From Phoronis australis (Eukaryota; Phoronida; Phoronidae): DNA of 64,000 bases. The stretch spans positions 1-64,000 of the forward strand of contig NMRA01000765.1 in assembly GCA_002633005.1 (NCBI GenBank). The letters run 5' to 3'. Below the pieces are notes generated by a model that had not been told where the DNA came from, did no database searches, and was given only the letters and a program-made list of their open reading frames with translations. Within the stretch, counting starts at the first letter, position 1. Every line of letters starts with the position of its first letter. The translations under genes were made by a program, and so were the position numbers. Positions 13,245 through 24,528 of this stretch are shown here, in pieces.

Positions 13245-13559
13245 CATCTACTCTTATTGGTGTAGTCTCTGCAGACTCTGTTGCTCCAGACCTGTGGACC
13301 ACATGGCACTTGAACTTCACTCCATTGTCAGCAGCCTCCAATTTCACTTGAAGAGTGCTAACACCAAAGGTGGTTCCATTTTTACTGATGGTATAGTTGA
13401 TAACACCAGGACCTACTTCAGTATATGAACCTCCTTGATATCTGTACCACATCATTGAGGACCGTGGCTTTCCCAAGTTAGCAGAACAGGTAAGATTAAT
13501 GGAGTTTCCAGCAGCAACCGCTCCATCGACATCAGACACATTTGGTACAGTTGGGGGAA
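13245..13559 (-). CDS. Gene 1 Ig domain 2 exon
   Basis: A 315-bp exon, acceptor tgttttag, donor GATG|gtatgt, phase 1-1. It starts with a PPTVPNVSDV linker and shows a normal Ig core: INLTCSAN (B-strand Cys), MMWYRYQGG (C-strand Trp) and GVKFKCHVVHRSG (F-strand Cys). Three sequons (NLT, NYT, NGT) are visible. The fold is C2 or I-set like, as in the second domain of many cell-adhesion receptors. The long frame continues into intron to 13084 without coding meaning. The exon sits between the V-like domain 1 (28018-28380) and domain 3 (10275-10589); joining them gives continuous reading frame. Confidence 0.85.
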
Positions 13560-14272
13560 CTAAAACAAAAGATGAGAAAAATTAGTATTTTTAGTAAAAT
13601 TTCATTTGTAATACTGCGTTGTTTCCATTGGACAAATGGACTAAAATGTAATCCTAAAGCAACAATCATGTAACCATCTATAGTAGACAATGGGCATATT
13701 ACCTGTTTTTGATAGTTGTCGGATCGAAATTGTAACTTTCATTTGTTTTCTCTTAGAGGGCTCGACATCAGTAAGTAAATGTTCAAAAATACAACTGCAA
13801 AAAGTAAAATACGAGCAGAAAATTTATCTCACGCATACGAGCACCAAGCAGACGTTAGGCATTTCTTTTGGGTCATTGCAGTTGTAGGTAACCTCATGTT
13901 CGGCTGTAAGTATGGCAATCACGCCCAGCGTTCTCTACAATCCGTTTCAAAAAGTCATGTGTTGTCTTACAAGTTGCCACTCAAACACTTAAATAAACTG
14001 CGATAGCAACAATGCCCTGGCGAAGCTTAAAATTGAGGAGTGGGCGAAGTCAGAGGGTCGCCCTGGTCTACCATGACTTTTGAAATTAAAGTACAACATT
14101 CTGACAGACTAGGACTTCAAAGAATTTCCCGTCACAGTTAGCTGCTGACATGAAAGTTAAATAGGCACTCTCAGAATGACACATGTATATGGATAGCTAA
14201 GTATTAGAACTGAAATAAAAGTACACGTAGAAAAAATACCTGCCAAAATTCTATTACTGTCCGACCATAGGA
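13560..14272. other. Intron of gene 1
   Basis: No feature recognised before the second repeat block. Confidence 0.4.
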
Positions 14273-14279
14273 ATGTCAT

Positions 14280-15612
14280 CAAAGCCAACGAAGATGCAAA
14301 CAAAAGCAACGCGGAGCATTGAAATGCGCCCACGAATGCATCGCATATGGTGTGCTTTTAGGGTTGTTTATTTGTGTCATAAAAATGGCCACAACATGGC
14401 GCAAATAAGTATAATCCATCCCAAAACGGGAACATTTCATTGTTTCTTTAATAGAAAACTACACACCAAATTTCGTACAAATCCGTCATAAAACTTCAGA
14501 GGAACAAAGGAAAACAGACTAAAATGAAATTGCCACTGAGGGGCACACTGTTCATTGGATCCGCCTGAATGTCGTTATTGTCTGTTGTTAGCTTCATATC
14601 AATACACTTACTAATTAAATTTAATACAGATCCTGCAGTGGGTTTAGGAGATATGGCTATGGGCGCAAAACAGAACAAAACTACCACTAAGAGGCTCCAC
14701 AGTAGTCAAAGTTGTCATCGTTAACCGTCCTCTTCACACTGAGAACAGTTTCGCTAATTTTCAAAACCATCCTTAGAATGATTTGGTTGATAGATAGACG
14801 CCAAAAAACTCGAAAACAGCAACACTTGCCACTAGGTGGCATAAAATGCCTCGATTTCATCTGAAAACGGGAGGATATCGTTATCTCACCAATAGACGCC
14901 CGCATTCAATATTTTATAAAAATCCGTTGAGGACCATTGAAGATACAGAGGTAAACGTAAAACTAAAGTTGCCACCAGGGGGGCACACCAGTAGTCAGAT
15001 CCATCTGAAAATCCTCGTCATCTGTTGTCAACATCATATAAAAACACTTCTTAAAATTAAAAGATCCTGCAAACAGTTTAGGAGATATAGTCATAGGCGC
15101 AAAAAAAAACAAAACTGCCACTAGGAGGCGCCACAATAATCAAAGTCGTCGGAAAATCATCGTCAACCGTCTTCATATACTTGCCAATTTTCAAAATCAT
15201 GCTTAGAGCGGTTTGGTTGATAGAGGGGTGGACACTAAAAACAGACTCGAAAACAGTAAAAATGGTCACTAGGTGGCGCAAACTATGTCGAACCATCCGA
15301 AAACTGGAGGATACCGTCGTCTCACTATATAAAAAGTTTCGTGAAAATATGTTGAGGACCTTTGAAGACACAGAAGTAAACGTAAAAAATTAAAATTGCC
15401 ACTAGAGGGTGCACCGGTAGTCGGATCCAACCGAAATTTCGCCCACGCCGTCTCATCCAAAAAAGGAACATATGTGGAAAATTTCATGAACATATATGTC
15501 AATCGGTTTTGGAGATAGGGCAACCGACGCCGGATCGACGCTGTCCGAACGGACGGAGATGACGGCATAAAGGGTCCACATATCAATATGTGGGCGCATA
15601 ACAATATAAATC
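14280..15612 (+). repeat. Monomer repeat block 2, with complete 3' end
   Basis: The block opens with an AAGCAACGCGGAGCATTGAA-type head (about 14303) and runs through about eight monomers. Each has a core such as gccactaggtggc (14828) or gccactaggaggcgcc (15117). It closes at about 15540-15612 with the tail typical of this family: gacggacggagatgacggca, then an inverted repeat around ccacat...atgtgggcgcat. The head contains atgcgccca, the reverse complement of the tail's tgggcgcat, so the element has short complementary ends. The small frames here are shadows. Confidence 0.75.
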
Positions 15613-16489
15613 TAAACACAAAGTCCCTCCACTATTGAAACATTTGCAAGATAATGATGCAGTGCAAATTTCACAAGATAAAAATCTTGTGCTCGATGTT
15701 GGCTACGCATTCAGTAACTAATTTTGCACAAACACCGACGAAATACTTTGACTTGGTGCAAGATTCCATTATTGGGTGATTCCAGTTAGCTACTCTGCCA
15801 CTAATTATGTGCCCTAGATATGGAAAAAAGGTCAGCGAAAACCTGCCACCTATAGAGAACTTGTTAATTTGGCTTCATATGAGACAGATTCGCCTCTTAA
15901 AACAGTGAGAAAAGAATGGTTCTTTTGAAGAATAAATTTGTTGTGTAGTAGTGAAGAGCTGTGGTGGATTTCAGACCTGGTAAGTGTCAATCTCACAACT
16001 CAACCCTCATAAAATACGCTACAGAAGATGCTAACGCTACAAAATCCACGGCGACTGCGTAGCACTGCAATGAATTTTGAAACTGTCGAATATACAAAAA
16101 AGTAGAAAATTGGCCTCACTCCAAGGGACACCAGCAGTTTTTTGGTTACCACACTCAACCAACCAAAACCCGGATAAACGAGTGGTGAATTTGCCGTCAC
16201 TCATATTCGCGAGAGAACATATTCGGCTGCGTAGTTTTGATTCTGCTCTATTCCTACAACATTGGTCATGGCTTCTTCACGGATTTGTTACTGAGTAAAA
16301 ACCTTACAAGAGTTGAAACCCACAGTAACAAATCAACAAAAGCCTGATAAGGGTTTTCTCGGATTCCCCAGTCAAGGCCAAAGTACTACAGGTACAGTAA
16401 GTGAAACAAAAATGTAATGTGATTATCTTATGCAGATAACAAATGTTCTAACATTACGACAAATATAAAATGCATTGCAAGTCAGCAAT
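15613..16489. other. Intron of gene 1
   Basis: No exon or element recognised. Frames at 16000-16298 lack supporting features. Confidence 0.4.
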
Positions 16490-19400
16490 GCTCTCCTCAA
16501 TAAGAACACACTTGCCAAGCCAGTGAAAAAATGAAACTGGCACTGGGGGCTAAGTAGTCAGATATGTTCAAATGTTGCCATCTCTTGACACGTTCGTAGA
16601 AATATTTTGCCAAATTTCATAAAGAACCAACAGGTAGAAAGAGCAGTGATTGTGGAAAATGCAAACTGCCACTAGGGGGTGCCACAGTAGTCAAACTGCT
16701 AAAAAATCAGCAATGGTCTTCCCACAAGGAATACATGTCCAAAATTTCGCAATGATTCTCAGGGTGCTTTGGCCGATAGAAAGATGGACGCAATGAACAG
16801 ACTAACACATAATAAACAAGAGCAATGCGGAGATGCGGAGCGTTGAAATGTGCCCACGAATGTTCCGCAAATGGTGTGCTTCAAGAGTTGTTCATTTTTT
16901 GTATCATAAAAATGGCCACTAGATGGCACAAAATGTCCAATCCATCTGAAAACGGAACATACCATCGCTTCTTTAAAAGCTATTGATGAAATTTCATAAC
17001 AAGAGCAACGCAGAGCATTGAAATGCGCCCACAATTGCACCGTATACGGTATCCTTCTAGGGTTGTTTATTGGTACCATAAAGTGGCCAGTAGAGGGCAT
17101 ATATGTAGTATGTTGTACTTTGCAAAATGGAAAGGCATGGTCATTGTCTTCTCAATAGGCTAGGTCATCGTCTGTTGTTAACACCATATAATTACACTTA
17201 TTAAATTTCGTAAAGATCCTGCGAACGGTTTAGGAGATACAGCCATAGGCGCAAAAAAAAAACTGCCACTAGGAGGCGCCACAGTAATCCAAATTGTCTG
17301 ACAATCATTGTCAGCTGTCTTCTTTATAGTAAGCACATACATGCCAATTTTCACAACCATCCTTTGAGCGGTTTGGTTGATAGAGGGGTGGACGCAAAAA
17401 TACAGACTCGAAAACAGTAAAAATGGCCACTAGGTGGCGCAAACTATGTCGAATCCATCTGAAAACGGGAGGATAGCGTCATCTCACTAATAGGTGCCTA
17501 CATACCAAATTTCNNNNNNNNNNNNNNNNNNNNNNNNNNNNNNNNNNNNNNNNNNNNNNNNNNNNNNNNNNNNNNNNNNNNNNNNNNNNNNNNNNNNNNN
17601 NNNNNNNNNNNNNNNNNNNNNNNNNNNNNNNNNNNNNNNNNNNNNNNNNNNNNNNNNNNNNNNNNNNNNNNNNNNAAAACTGCCACTAGGAGGCGCCACA
17701 GTAGTCGAAATCGTCGGAAAATCATCGTCAACCGTCCTCAACATAGTAAGCATACACATGCCAATTTTCACAATCATCCTTTGAGCGGTTTGGTTGATAG
17801 AGGGGTTGACGCACAAAAACACACTCGAAAACACTAAAAATGGCCACTAGGTGGCGCAAACTATGTCGAATCCATCTGAAAACCGGAGGATAGCGTCATC
17901 TCACTAATAAGTGCCTACATACCAAATTTCATGAGAATCCGTTCAGGACTTTTGAAGATACAAAGGTAAGCGTAAAAAACTAAAATTGCCACTAGGGGGC
18001 ACACCGGTAGTCGGATCCGTCCGAAAGTTTGCACATGCCGTCCCATTCATGAATGGAACATATGTGCCAAATTTCATGAACATATGTCAAAGGGTTTTGG
18101 AGATAGAGCAGCGGACGCCGACGCCAGACGGACGCCGCCCGTACGGACGGACGGACGGAGATGACGGCATAATGCGACCACATATAAATATGTGGGCGCA
18201 TAAAAATCTGTCAAGGAACTTCATAGAAACAAAAGAAAGCGAAAAAATTAAATTGCCCCTAGGAGGCACAGCGTCTGCCTCAAAGTCCTCTATTGTTATC
18301 TTCATATAAATACAATTACTAAATTTAATAAAGATCCTGCAGTGGGTTTAGGAGATATAGCTATGGCCCCAAAACAAAACTAAACCACCACTAGGAAGCG
18401 ACACAGTAATCGAAGTTGTCAGCATAACCGCCCTCTTCACAGTGAGAACATATACGTCAATTTTCAAAATCATCCTTAGAATGGTTTGGTTGATAGACAG
18501 GTGGTTGCCAAAAAAGCAGACTCAAAAACAGTAAAAATGGAAGCTACGTGACGCAAATTACGTTGAATCTATCAGAAAATAAGGAGGATAGCATCCCTTC
18601 AACAATACATGTCTGGTATATTCCAAATTTTATTAAACTCCGTTGAGGACCTTTGCATATACAGAGGTAAATGTAAAAAATTAAAACTGCCACTAGGGAG
18701 GACACTGGTGCTCAGATCTGCGCGAAAATCGTCATTGTCCGTTGTCAGAATCATATATACTTGCTAAATTTAGTAAAAATCTGGCAATAATTAGGAGATA
18801 TAGCCATGGACGCAAAAAGAAACAAAACTGCTACTAGGAGGTGCCACAGTAGTCAAAGTCATCGAAAAATCGTCAGCTATCCTCTTCATAGTAAAAACAT
18901 ACATGTTAATTTTCACAATCATCCTTATATCGCTTTGGTTGATAGAGGGGTGGACGCCAAAAAACAGACTCAATAACAGCAAAAATGGACACTATGTTGA
19001 ATCCATTCGAAAATGAGAGGATAGCGTCACCTTACTAATAGATGCCTGCATGCCAAATTTAATGAAAATACGTTGAGGACCTTTGAAGGTAAGCGTAAAG
19101 ACTAAAATTGCCACTAAGGGGCACACCGGTAGTCTAATGACAGTTATTGGCTTGTTTCTGCTGTGTAGACATAATAAAATGATGGAGTTATTTTCCATTA
19201 TTTCCAGCAAATTAAACAGCCTTAACTCCAAAATTATACAAGGGCAACGCGGAGCACCCCAAACAGGGTGCTTCAAGGGTTCTTCATTTGTATCAAAAAA
19301 TGACCACTAGCTGGTGATAAACATCAAATCCATCAAAAACATGATCATGTCATCGCTTTAGAAAGCTATTTACCAAATTTCATAAAAATATGTCAAGGAA

Positions 19401-20270
19401 CTTCAGAGAAACAAAAGAAAATGAAAAAAATGAAATTGCCACAAGGGGTCACAGCGTTAGTTGGATTCTTGTAAAAGTTGTCATCGTCTGTTGTTAGCTT
19501 CATATGCATACACTTATTAAATTTAATAAAGATTCTTCCATGGGTTTAAGAGATAGAGCTATGGGTGCAAAACAAAACAAAGCTAGGAGGCGCCACAGTA
19601 CTCAAAGTTGTCACCCGTCCTCTTCACACTGAGAACATATACGCCAGTTACCAAAATCCTCCTTAGAATGGTTTGGTTGATAGACGGTGAACTCAAAGAC
19701 AGCAAATATGGCTACTAGGCGGCGAAAAATAACTCAATTCCATCCGAAAACAGAAGAATAGCGCCACCTGATTAATAGATGCCTATATTCTAAAATTTAT
19801 GAAAATCTGCCACTACGATGAGGGGGGCACCAATAGTCACATCCATCCAAGTCGTGCTTGTCCGTTCTCAACATCATATCAATACGCTTGATAAATTTAG
19901 TAAAGATGCTGTAAACGGTTTAAGAGATACAGCCATGAGGGCAAAAAAAATAACTGCCACTAGGAGCCTTCAAAGTAGTCGTAGATGTCGGAAAATCATC
20001 ATGAGTCATCCTCTTCGTAGTAAGAATATACATGCCAATTTTCCACAATCATCCTTAGAGCGGTTTGGTTGATAGAGGGGTGGGTGAAAACAATAAAAAC
20101 GGCCATTAGGTGGTGCCAAGTACATAAAATCCACCCGAAAAGGGGAGGATAGCGTCACCTAACTAACAGACGTCTACATGCCAAATTTTATGACAGTCCG
20201 TTGAAGACCTTTAACAATACAGAGTTAAACATAAAAAAACTAAAATTGCCACTAGGAGGCACACCGGTAG
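16490..20270 (+). repeat. Monomer repeat block 3, the longest array
   Basis: More than 20 monomers of the about 150-bp repeat. Three monomer types follow one another. A has ctgccactaggaggcgcc and ends in ggtttggttgatagagggg. B has tggccactaggtggcgc and a caaattTcatgaaaatccg-type middle. C has attgccactagggggcac and ends in ttaggagatacagccat. In the best-preserved part, core starts at 17266 (A) and 17427 (B), and at 17683 (A), 17844 (B) and 17989 (C), give steps of 161 and 145 bp. Heads (agcaacgcggagc type) recur near 16820, 16998 and 19228, and a complete tail lies at about 18110-18200, so several elements are joined. All are on the plus strand. Confidence 0.8.
17514..17675. other. Assembly gap (162 N)
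   Basis: A run of N inside the repeat array. Frames drawn across it are meaningless. The monomer register suggests that the run is not the true length (see findings). Confidence 0.99.
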
Positions 20271-20837
20271 CAGGCCTTTATGCATTGTATGTCCTGGCAC
20301 TAATATAGATGCCCTGGCAAAGACACCCAATGTATCATTTGGAGGCCCAATGTATCATTTGGAGGCCCAATGTATCATTCAGACGCCCACGCCCAATGTA
20401 TCATTTGGACCCCAATGTATCATTTGGACACCCAATGTATCATTTGGACGCCCACTATCAACAGGAACCTTTCACATTTGGACACACACATTGTAATGAT
20501 TACTAGGAAGCCTATGAAGACAGCAGCAGCTCTTTTTTCAAAGCAGGAAGAAATATACAATGTATACAATGTATATACAATGTTGCTATGCTCACACTTG
20601 GTTGATAGCATTGTAAAGTCCTGGTGTACACAGTTTTTTTCAGTAAAAATGCTCACTAAAGAAGGCTGTTTTGTAAACGTAGATGTAAAAACCTTGGTCT
20701 ATGCATTTTTGTAAAAAAATCTGTGCGTTTGGGGGGATTGCTGGGGTGGGGGCTTACGCGTCAGAATCATGGACGCCCTGGACTATTGGGAACCTGATTT
20801 TGGACACCCTATTTTCGAAATCATGGATAAAGGCCTG
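20271..20837. mobile_element. hAT-like non-autonomous element inside a C monomer
   Basis: A 567-bp insertion with perfect 11-bp terminal inverted repeats CAGGCCTTTAT / ATAAAGGCCTG and an 8-bp target duplication ACCGGTAG (20263-20270 and 20838-20845). The interrupted host sequence resumes exactly: the monomer reads ...caccggtag on the left and accggtagtccgatc on the right, as in intact C monomers. An 8-bp duplication with CAGG termini is characteristic of hAT transposons. There is no transposase; the interior holds a minisatellite (20325-20455). Confidence 0.85.
20325..20455 (+). repeat. Minisatellite, about 20-bp unit
   Basis: Six to seven copies of a CCCAATGTATCATTTGGA-type unit, with variants (tcattcagacgcccacg in the middle). 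Frames at 20309-20714 are produced by this repeat. It lies wholly inside the hAT-like element. Confidence 0.85.
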
Positions 20838-20940
20838 ACCGGTAGTCCGATCCCTCCGAAAGTCGTGGTATTCCGTTGCGAACATCATATAAACACACTT
20901 GCTATATTTAATAAAGATCCTGCAATCGGCTTAGGAGATA
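20838..20940 (+). repeat. Middle part of the interrupted C monomer
   Basis: This stretch carries the C-monomer sequence from accggtag to ttaggagata. It breaks off at the TA where the 6.34-kb element is inserted and resumes at 27285 with tacagccatgggcgc. Confidence 0.85.
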
Positions 20941-21832
20941 CGGTAAAGTCGCGCGATTTTCGGACGGCCCGCCATTTTTCGACAAGAATACATATTTCCG
21001 AAATGAGTTTTCGTAGTCCACAAAATTCGTACAAGGTCCAAAAACTGTTTTTCAATGATCCTCGAATTTCGGACAATGTCATCAGTACAGGATTTCTGTC
21101 CCGCGACTTTCGAACAAGGAAAATTTTAGAAACGCTAACTTCGGATTGACGCAACTCTCGTGTTACTAAAGCGTTCAATGGATAATTACTACTCTTAGAC
21201 GATAAGGCTTGAATCCGAATAGCGGTAGAACGGGCTCCGCAGTTTTTACCTTGTCCTGACAATGTCACAACCGTAACTTGATTGTCTTGCGTTTAGCTTG
21301 TGTTTGGCGCTTTATCTATGAAAAGAATTACCGAGTCTTGCATGAAGAAAAATTCTGATGAAAATACAAATGGGAAATACATTGAAGGCTACAACTTTTC
21401 GTTGTAGCGCGACAATATGTGCTCTGAACTTGCACACCTGACATCAACTTGCATGTTTACGAAACTTCTTATTTTTAAAATGTCCTGGGCTTTGCAAATG
21501 CCCTTACCAGTGGCTAAAATCTCCCGATGATGTGTTCGGATTTTATCCTTGATGCGATGAGAAGTACTTTTTGTTTAGGCCCCCATACACAATACAGCCA
21601 CGTCTGTCTGTTGGATAACGCGCATCCAAAGTAGTGTAGATAGTAACACCAGCAGCCAAATGAGACGGAGCAGAAGTAAAGCCGGTTACAAAGCAAACAT
21701 AATTAAAGGAGAATGCCACCCGATTTAATTAGTTTTTCCGTCTTAATCGGTCTATATCCACATCGCCTCGCACACGGTCGATCTTAAATTGCCGAGAGGT
21801 GTCGCGGTAACCTGTGAGGAAGGTGAGCAACG

Positions 21833-22186
21833 ATGCAGCGACGTCAGTGGCTCATTTGCAGAGTGAATGCCGCTATGTTGTGGTGCATCGTTCCAGCTTA
21901 TCTGAACTATGTAGCTGTGAGGAAAGCGGGTATATTAATTTTTCGACTTCCTCGAGAGCTTGAAATGCTTAGGAAGTGGATTGCGGTAGTAAAGAATGAA
22001 AAGTACGCTGTAAATAGCAAGTATGAGGCCGTGAAACATCTCCGTGTCTGTGGCCTGCAGTCATCGACAGTGCTTGTGACGAATGCCGGCTTACCAAATA
22101 ACTATTCATACGTTCCATTGTCTGAGCTTGTTCACGGCACCTCTCTAGTATTTCACTGTATTCCGGTTCGAACTGATAGCCTGTGA
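21833..22186 (+). pseudogene. Decayed THAP-like frame of the Kolobok-like element
   Basis: A 117-residue frame starting 126 bp inside the left TIR. Residues 17-70 resemble a THAP domain: a WCIVPAYLNY start, then AGILIFRLPRE, LRKWIAVVKNEKY and a final LRVCGLQ. In a functional C2CH THAP finger one expects Cys-x(2-4)-Cys near the start and Cys-x2-His near the end. Here the second Cys of the first pair is missing and the last ligand is Gln, not His, so zinc binding should be lost. The rest has no recognised domain. The similarity was judged by eye; the TTAA-flanked context is what makes it convincing. Confidence 0.45.
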
Positions 22187-22783
22187 AACTTAACGATCCA
22201 CCTGTGAAGTCTCCGTCGGGATGAGCTCTTGGGATTACGAGTTCACCATGTTGACGTATATCATTAAGCGTTATGTTTCAAAATGAATTATTCTCAATCT
22301 AGCCAATACTTATATAAAACAGTAACAAAGTCTATCTCATTAGATGCAATTTGTAATGCCTTTGGAGTTCTCATGAGTGCAAATGATTTGAGACGCCCGA
22401 AATCAATAAATCACTGCGTTACCGGTTTTAGGTGCAATAAAACTAATTGACAGGACACCGAGGCCGTGTGAGCTCATGCTAGTTAAATGTTTGCTGACAG
22501 AAAGTATTATGAAACAACTCGATTTCTATCCCACAGTCAGGTGTTATCGGAATTTTATTTACATTTACATTATTCAAATAATGATTGTCAACATACAACT
22601 TCTGCCCTGACGGTTCAGTGGCCAAAGCGGAACCTGAATTCGCGGCCCCCGACGATTAAGTAGATTTGCAGTTTTGTGGCTACTTCACCAACGTGCACAT
22701 TACTTCTTTGGCTCACTAGTATAGTATTTTCTTGTCTGGAAGTTTAGTTTCCAACTTTGGCTGGTTTATGTTAGTGATGTCTT

Positions 22784-22897
22784 CAGTCCGGGCGCGACGG
22801 GCCTGATCCGTTTCCAAGCCACTGGCCGGGATAACGAGTCAGTCCGGCTGCGACGGGCCTGATCCGGCTCCGAGCCACTGGCCAGGATAACAAGCGT
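22784..22897. repeat. Tandem duplication, about 57-bp unit, GC-rich
   Basis: Two adjacent copies of a unit with cgacgggcctgatccg and gccactggcc, differing at a few positions. It lies inside the Kolobok-like element. No function is suggested. Confidence 0.75.
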
Positions 22898-23311
22898 TTT
22901 TTGGGTTTAGAACTAAAAAATTCACAAGTCTAAACAACACAGATCTAGTTCTCCTGTTTGTATCTCACGGAAAAACACTTCGAATTTATCTCCGAACAGA
23001 CCCCAAACTCATGCTACGGACCTTACGGTGTGTCCAAATACCAATAAATCCGTAACAGCGAAATAAAACAACACGTTTTAATAAGAACTTGGTGTATTTT
23101 TAAGGGTTTTACATTGAAGATCGATGATTTATTGGTGTTAAACGATGACTTCAAGCGATAAGCTGACACCAGTCAGCCGTGTTGTGAACTGCTGAACAGA
23201 CTGCGTGTGAAACCAATTACATCATTGGATAATTTCCACACCATCTGCCATCAGGTGTCAGATAACGCAACCGTAGGTGCCGTTATCGAGTAGAATTACT
23301 TGATCTAAATT

Positions 23312-23804
23312 CAGGGCTTGGAATGACCAATGACAAAAAACGCGGAAACTTTTACGGCCCAAATCATGCGCGCTATGCAGCCTTGAAATGGTCGATGTGA
23401 ACCTTTCCTCCACAAAAATCGGGAGGACTAAAAAAGAAAAAGTTACCACCATCAGTAGCATGCGTCCTTTTAGCTCGTCGGTCCACTCCCAACCCACACA
23501 TTTTTGGCTGCAGAGCCGTAGTATTTGTCGCCGCAGTTTACAATAACACAAGACGCCATTGAAAATCCCACCACGTTATCCCAGATGCCCCGGCAATGTT
23601 GACAATTTACGTTCCTCCGAAACATAAAGAGCAACTTCCGCTTTTCGAAGGGAACGACGTCTGCAATGCCGCGGTAAGAAAGGAATTTGCCGCGGAAATT
23701 TTAGATCAAATCCGATTTTTTTACGCGGAAATATAACAAAATGGGCGGACAGAACATTTGAAAAAAGCGGAAATCCGTGTTTCCGCGGAAAATTCCAAGC
23801 CCTG
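23312..23804. mobile_element. MITE with CAGGGCTTGGAAT termini and 6-bp TSD (copy 1)
   Basis: A 493-bp element starting CAGGGCTTGGAAT and ending with its exact reverse complement, flanked by TAAATT on both sides (23306-23311, 23805-23810). A second copy, about 90 percent alike by eye, lies at 58798-59313 with its own 6-bp flank AGACAC. Frames 23258-23551 and 23721-24038 overlap it and are not genes. Confidence 0.82.
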
Positions 23805-24345
23805 TAAATTGATACAAATTAGGTTGTTTTTTGGGTGGCATGCTCCTTTAAGTTGCACACCGCGTGAGCCCCAGCGACCGAGGCTGCCTCGTGCACGGGA
23901 GATTTTGTGCTTCTTCCTCTTCAGTCGATTAACTATCGTCGGACAATAAGTTTTGCTGCCACTTACCTGCATCCCCATGAATGATTGAAATCTTCGTGCA
24001 ACCGTTCTGGGCTTGCTTAATAATTTTGAATGGGACAATAAACAAGGAATGAGTCAGACTTCATACAACATTCAGTGCTTCTGACAACACAATTTTTGGG
24101 TTGAAATGAAAATTTTTCACTAAAAACCTGTATGCAGTTCAAACGTCTTTCGTTTTTCAGTGCAGTTGCTAATGTTTCTTTGGTAGGGCTCATTCGTGTA
24201 AGAACGCCGTTACGTGTTTAGCAGTACAAAGCCCAGCACAAACAGCGCGCGGCGCACATGCAATTGTTAGAGACATGGCATCCCAGTCTTATGTTGTGTA
24301 AGTGCCCATTCACCCTTTGCTCAATACTATAACACATATCAAAAA

Positions 24346-24528
24346 CTAATGTACATCCACGTAGCCACGCTTCACTACCCTTACAAATTCCCTGTAGGCC
24401 TCGGTCTCCGATTTGCATCGGAGATGAAAGAATCTCGCTTTGGATGCTAGTGTGATCGTGTGCTTCGCTTTCAATACCTGGCCATACCTCTCGAAGTCTT
24501 CAGTATTGCGTACTCGTGAGATTCTCAC
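24346..24528 (-). other. Unidentified minus-strand frame inside the 6.34-kb element
   Basis: A frame of about 60 residues ending VKRGYVDVH, with mixed charged and hydrophobic residues (RNTEDFERYGQVLKAKH and SETEAYREFVRVVKRG). It is more protein-like than the surrounding shadows. No family was recognised. It may be a fragment of the transposase or an accessory gene of the 6.34-kb element. A neighbouring frame at 24661-24909, also minus, is basic and unrecognised. Confidence 0.25.

Larger units (their letters stand above)
21707..23847 (+). mobile_element. Kolobok-like element (TTAA-flanked)
   Basis: The ends read AGGAGAATGCCACCC and, inverted, AGGAGCATGCCACCC (14 of 15 identical). TTAA stands directly outside both (21703-21706 and 23848-23851). 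TTAA targets are known for Kolobok and piggyBac, and Kolobok transposases carry a THAP zinc finger; the frame at 21833-22186 looks like a decayed THAP domain. At 2.14 kb including a nested MITE, the element is too short for a complete autonomous copy. Confidence 0.68.

Noticed and set aside
17487-17834. Open frames across the N run
   Set aside because: Most of each frame is undetermined sequence within repeat monomers.
20325-20455. CRISPR-like array
   Set aside because: The units are contiguous without spacers and the DNA is eukaryotic; it is a minisatellite.
20309-20714. Open frames with repeated His/Tyr/Ile units
   Set aside because: They are translations of the about 20-bp minisatellite inside the hAT-like element.
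23258-24038. Minus-strand frames of 97 and 105 residues
   Set aside because: They overlap the MITE at 23312-23804 and its border and are not conserved in the second MITE copy.
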